From: Oscillospiraceae bacterium
GTDB lineage: Bacteria; Bacillota; Clostridia; UMGS1883
Assembly: GCA_022508735.1 (NCBI GenBank)
Contig: JAFLUQ010000008.1
Location: 1 to 17,256 of the forward strand
Direction: 5' to 3'
Length of the DNA stretch: 17,256 nucleotides
Shown: in pieces, positions 14,524 through 17,256 of the stretch
Position numbering within the stretch: position 1 is the stretch's first letter
Layout: every line of letters starts with the position of its first letter
Program-made: the position numbers and the translations under genes
Notes under the pieces: model-generated
Told to the model about the DNA's origin: nothing
Database searches by the model: none
The model's input: the letters and a program-made list of their open reading frames with translations, nothing else

Positions 14524-16053
14524 ATGGACGGTAATCAGAGGGTGTATATCGCAATAGATCTGAAATCATTTTACGCAAGCATTGAGTGCGTAGAGCGTGG
14601 GCTGGACCCGATGAGAACGAACCTCGTTGTGGCAGACCTCAGCCGAACGGAGAAAACCATATGCCTTGCTGTTTCACCTTCACTCAAGGCCCATGGAATA
14701 CCGGGCAGGCCAAGACTGTTCGAGGTGGTTCAAAGGGTCAAGGCCATTAACTCTGAAAGGCTCAGAAAAATTCCCGACCACTTGTTTTCTGAAAAATCCT
14801 GTGATGATAACGCCTTGAAAAACGACTGCGAGCTAGCGTTAGACTATATTGTCGCCCCACCGAGAATGGCCCTTTACATTGACTACAGCACCAGAATTTA
14901 CAACATCTACCTGAAATACGTCGCTCCTGAGGACATACACGTTTATTCTATTGACGAGGTGTTCATGGACGTGACGGCTTATCTGAGTGTCTACAAGCTC
15001 TCTGCCCGTGAGCTGGCTATGAAAATCATTCTTGACGTGCTTAAAACTACCGGCATCACAGCCACAGCGGGGATCGGCACAAATCTCTATCTTGCTAAAA
15101 TAGCTATGGATATATGGGCAAAGCATATTCCCGCCGATAAGAACGGAGTGCGTATTGCACAGCTGGATGAAATGAGCTATCGACGCACTCTGTGGACTCA
15201 TAGGCCGCTCACAGATTTTTGGAGGGTCGGCAGGGGCTATGCTAAAAAACTGGAGGAACACGGCCTTAAAACGATGGGAGATATAGCCAGATGCTCCATA
15301 GGCGGGCCGAAGGAATACTATAACGAAGATCTGCTTTATAAGCTGTTCGGTATAAACGCAGAGCTGCTGATAGATCACGCATGGGGCTGGGAACCCTGCA
15401 CCATTGCCGACATCAAGGCATACAAGCCCGAAACCAACAGTATAAGCTCCGGCCAGGTGCTTCAGATGCCCTACCCTTATGACAAGGCTAAGCTTGTGGT
15501 TCGTGAAATGACTGAGCTGCTTGCACTTGACCTTGTAGACAAGGGGCTTGTTACAGACCAGCTCGTGCTGACGGTCGGTTACGATATTGACAATCTCAAA
15601 AATCCTGACTCCCGCCGTTCGTATAAAGGTGAAGTAACCACTGACCGATATGGCCGCAGCGTGCCCAAAAGCGCCCACGGCAGCATAAATATAGAGAAAT
15701 ATTCTTCCTCCTCGAAGAGAATAGTTCAGGCGGCAATGGAGCTGTTTGAGCGGATCGTTGACAAAAAGCTGACGGTGCGCCGTCTGACGGTAGCCATGAA
15801 CCATGTTATTTCAGAGGCCGACGTCAATAAAGAACAGGGCTTCGAGCAGCTGAACCTTTTGACAGACTATGCCGAGGCAGAAAACAGGCGGGAGAAAGAG
15901 GCCGCCGAGCTGGAGCGTGAGAAGAAAATGCAGCAGGCAATACTCAGCATAAAAAAGAAGTACGGCAAGAATGCCATTCTTAAGGGTATGAACCTTGAAG
16001 ACGGCGCCACAGCAAAAGATAGGAACAGCCAGATCGGAGGACACAAGGCATGA
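14524..16053 (+). CDS. Y-family translesion DNA polymerase (UmuC/UvrX-like, Firmicutes type)
   Basis: A 509-residue polymerase starting at ATG 14524 with GGAGGTGA at 14510-14517. Catalytic carboxylates are Asp12 (AIDLKSFYASIE, with Phe16/Tyr17 at the steric gate) and Asp144-Glu145 in YSIDEVFMDVT. The thumb HhH-like region is WRVGRGYAKKLEEHGLKTMGDIAR (233-256) and the little finger spans about 310-425. QLNLL (442-446) fits a beta-clamp binding motif. It is followed by a charged coiled coil (450-480) and the conserved tail GKNAILKGMNLEDGATAKDR...IGGHKA, characteristic of Firmicutes ImpB/MucB-type proteins. It would copy damaged DNA at the cost of mutation. It overlaps the YolD-like gene by ATGA. 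Plasmids and phages often carry such pairs, but no mobile genes are seen here. Confidence 0.93.
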   Translation: MDGNQRVYIAIDLKSFYASIECVERGLDPMRTNLVVADLSRTEKTICLAVSPSLKAHGIPGRPRLFEVVQRVKAINSERLRKIPDHLFSEKSCDDNALKNDCELALDYIVAPPRMALYIDYSTRIYNIYLKYVAPEDIHVYSIDEVFMDVTAYLSVYKLSARELAMKIILDVLKTTGITATAGIGTNLYLAKIAMDIWAKHIPADKNGVRIAQLDEMSYRRTLWTHRPLTDFWRVGRGYAKKLEEHGLKTMGDIARCSIGGPKEYYNEDLLYKLFGINAELLIDHAWGWEPCTIADIKAYKPETNSISSGQVLQMPYPYDKAKLVVREMTELLALDLVDKGLVTDQLVLTVGYDIDNLKNPDSRRSYKGEVTTDRYGRSVPKSAHGSINIEKYSSSSKRIVQAAMELFERIVDKKLTVRRLTVAMNHVISEADVNKEQGFEQLNLLTDYAEAENRREKEAAELEREKKMQQAILSIKKKYGKNAILKGMNLEDGATAKDRNSQIGGHKA

Positions 16054-16472
16054 AGGGCCCATATGACGATATAATTGATATGCCTCACCATGTTTCAAAA
16101 AACCGCCCGCATATGTCAGCCATAGACAGGGCGGCACAGTTTTCGCCTTTTGCTGCGCTGACAGGTCACTCCGCGGCGATAAATGAAACCGCCCGGCGGA
16201 CCGATAAAAAGCTTGAGCTGGACGAGCACGCAAAGGCCGTGCTGGATATGAAGCAGCATATCTTATTAGAGGAGCTTTCGCATTGCCCGGAGGTTAGAAT
16301 CACATATTTTGTGCCCGACGAAAGAAAGGCCGGCGGCGAGTACGTGAATGTATCGGGCAAACTTAAAAGAATAGATGAGCATGAACGTGTGCTTGTGCTG
16401 ACAACAGGAGAACGCATTCCCTTTGACGATATTGTCGATATTGAAAGCGGGCTGTTTTATGGAAGGCTTTGA
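16050..16472 (+). CDS. YolD-like protein, polymerase partner
   Basis: A 140-residue protein overlapping the polymerase stop (ATGA), so translationally coupled. The N-terminus DIIDMPHHVSKNRPHMS and RAAQFSPFAALTGHSAAI, and the C-terminal ITYFVPDERKAGGEY...GERIPFDDIVDIES, are typical of YolD-like proteins found next to Y-family polymerases in Firmicutes. It has been proposed that they act like UmuD, as a polymerase regulator, but they lack the UmuD serine-lysine protease motif and the mechanism is unproven. No convincing terminator follows. Confidence 0.9.
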   Translation: MKGPYDDIIDMPHHVSKNRPHMSAIDRAAQFSPFAALTGHSAAINETARRTDKKLELDEHAKAVLDMKQHILLEELSHCPEVRITYFVPDERKAGGEYVNVSGKLKRIDEHERVLVLTTGERIPFDDIVDIESGLFYGRL

Positions 16473-16575
16473 GATTACATCCGCCGGTCATGTTATATGA
16501 AAAAAGCGGAGCGTTACCCGGCATTATCTGCAAAATTCAACAACATTTTTTTCTTGTATAAAAATAAAAAAAGAG

Positions 16576-16604
16576 TTGCGAGATTATATTGTGTGTGATA
16601 CAAT
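16576..16604 (+). promoter_or_regulatory. Likely promoter of the secreted surface protein gene
   Basis: TTGCGA (16576-16581), a 17-nt spacer and TACAAT (16599-16604). Start near 16611 leaves a leader of about 90 nt that is A/T-rich with no structure I recognise. The rest of the gap from 16473 holds only a loose GCCGG...CCGGC pair without a T run. Confidence 0.6.
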
Positions 16605-16701
16605 ATATAGGTAATTTCGGCAAAATATAAGAAAAAATGCTTTTTTGTGTGTCGTTTCCGATTTGAAAGCAAACTTTTTTGTAAAACAGGGGGAATTAAC
16701 A

Positions 16702-17256
16702 ATGGATAAAATTATAGGTGCGTTTATTACACTGTCAATGCTTCTGAGTCCGATTCCGTTGGCATTTGCACAAGAGCCGGAGGCAGTTAATGACGAAACA
16801 ATTGAAATTACACAGGCGCAGGTCGTGCAGGAACATATGGAAAATGAAATGTCTGAGCTGATGGCAACTGCAGAGGTGATTTCTGAACCATTGGTTTTAC
16901 ATAGGAATATGACCTTTAATGATGTTATATTTAACTCTGATGTAGACCTGAACGGATATACGATGACTGTCAAAGGCTCATATGCACAATCATCAGGAAG
17001 CTTATATTTTCACGGCGGTAATTTACGGGTCAGCGAAAACTTTTCGTTAAAGGGAAAGCTTTATATGCAAAACGAGAATGATTATCTTTTGTGCGGCGGC
17101 AACTTTACGATAAGCGGCGGTGACAGCCCGACAGACCATCTCAGTGCGGGAACGGTTGAGGTAAAGGGTGATTTTACGCAGACCTCATCTAGCTTCAGAA
17201 GCTATTATGCTACGGGCACTCACAAAACTGTTTTATCGGGAACAGACAGGCAGGAG
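16702..17256 (+). CDS. Secreted beta-rich surface protein, 3' truncated
   Basis: The first 185 codons of a gene that is open to the window edge. ATG 16702 follows AGGGGGA at 16688-16694. Residues 1-23 are a signal peptide (hydrophobic IIGAFITLSMLL, cleavage probably after AFA). A charged, probably helical stretch (about 27-60) precedes glycine/serine-rich beta repeats: VKGSYAQSSGSLYFHGGNL (90-108), ENDYLLCGGNFTISGG (125-140), AGTVEVKGDFTQ (149-160) and ATGTHKTVLSG (170-180). Similar units occur in large Clostridia cell-surface proteins with adhesin-like appearance, often with later SLH or fibronectin-type domains. The anchor, if any, lies beyond the window. Function is not assigned. Confidence 0.8.
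   Translation, partial: MDKIIGAFITLSMLLSPIPLAFAQEPEAVNDETIEITQAQVVQEHMENEMSELMATAEVISEPLVLHRNMTFNDVIFNSDVDLNGYTMTVKGSYAQSSGSLYFHGGNLRVSENFSLKGKLYMQNENDYLLCGGNFTISGGDSPTDHLSAGTVEVKGDFTQTSSSFRSYYATGTHKTVLSGTDRQE

Noticed and set aside
14839..15804. Long minus-strand open frame opposite the polymerase
   Set aside because: It lies wholly within the well-supported polymerase gene, has no ribosome binding site and no recognisable motif; its length follows from the codon bias of the real gene.
16480..16530. GCCGG...CCGGC inverted repeat as terminator of the YolD operon
   Set aside because: The loop is over 30 nt and no T run follows.
16611..16701. Cyclic-di-GMP or other riboswitch in the leader of the surface protein gene
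   Set aside because: The leader is A/T-rich with no conserved riboswitch core that I can recognise.
16584..16973. Minus-strand open frame at the right end
   Set aside because: It overlaps the promoter, leader and signal peptide of the surface protein gene and has a Ser/Ile-rich shadow composition.

Overview
The window looks like chromosomal DNA of a Gram-positive, low-to-mid GC member of the Clostridia, probably a gut or anaerobic-digester lineage. This is inferred from S-layer homology (SLH) domains, strong AGGAGG-type ribosome binding sites, TTGACA/TATAAT promoters, an ECF-type transporter, a Firmicutes-type Y-family polymerase with a YolD partner, and mid-range base composition. The species cannot be named from the sequence. 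No rRNA, tRNA, CRISPR array or recognisable transposase gene is present.

Layout. (A) 1-5551, plus strand: four tightly packed or overlapping genes. They encode the C-terminal part of an SLH-anchored surface protein with an alpha/alpha-toroid domain, a membrane-anchored DUF4430 (transcobalamin C-terminal-like) protein, an EcfT permease, and a fused ECF ATPase-ATPase-S protein. Toroid plus DUF4430 are the two halves of animal intrinsic factor/transcobalamin, here as separate surface proteins beside an ECF transporter. I read this as a corrinoid (B12-type) capture and import system; it is the most interesting locus here. (B) 5562-6002, minus: a small CmpB-like membrane protein whose terminator overlaps its own stop codon. 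(C) 6072-9728, plus: a rhamnose catabolic operon, rhaB-rhaA-rhaD, driven by a perfect consensus promoter. A 107-nt palindromic element sits between rhaB and rhaA and supplies the rhaB stop codon. (D) 9731-11804: a ComF-like phosphoribosyltransferase (minus) and a CNNM/CBS/CorC membrane protein (plus), divergent from a compact double promoter region. (E) 11831-14308, minus: three genes, each with its own promoter: an aromatic-acid-exporter-like membrane protein, a LOG-family phosphoribohydrolase, and a DUF2798-type membrane protein preceded by a roughly 160-nt structured leader ending in a terminator-like hairpin. (F) 14464-16472, plus: a two-gene translesion polymerase/YolD operon. (G) 16576-17256, plus: the start of a secreted beta-rich surface protein that runs off the window.

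Working together. In block A the surface toroid and DUF4430 proteins would bind ligand outside the membrane and hand it to the S-domain, with EcfT and the fused ATPases powering uptake. In block C RhaA converts L-rhamnose to L-rhamnulose, RhaB phosphorylates it, and RhaD cleaves rhamnulose-1-phosphate to DHAP and lactaldehyde. No rhamnose transporter, mutarotase, regulator or lactaldehyde reductase is in view. The remaining genes are housekeeping or stress functions with independent promoters.
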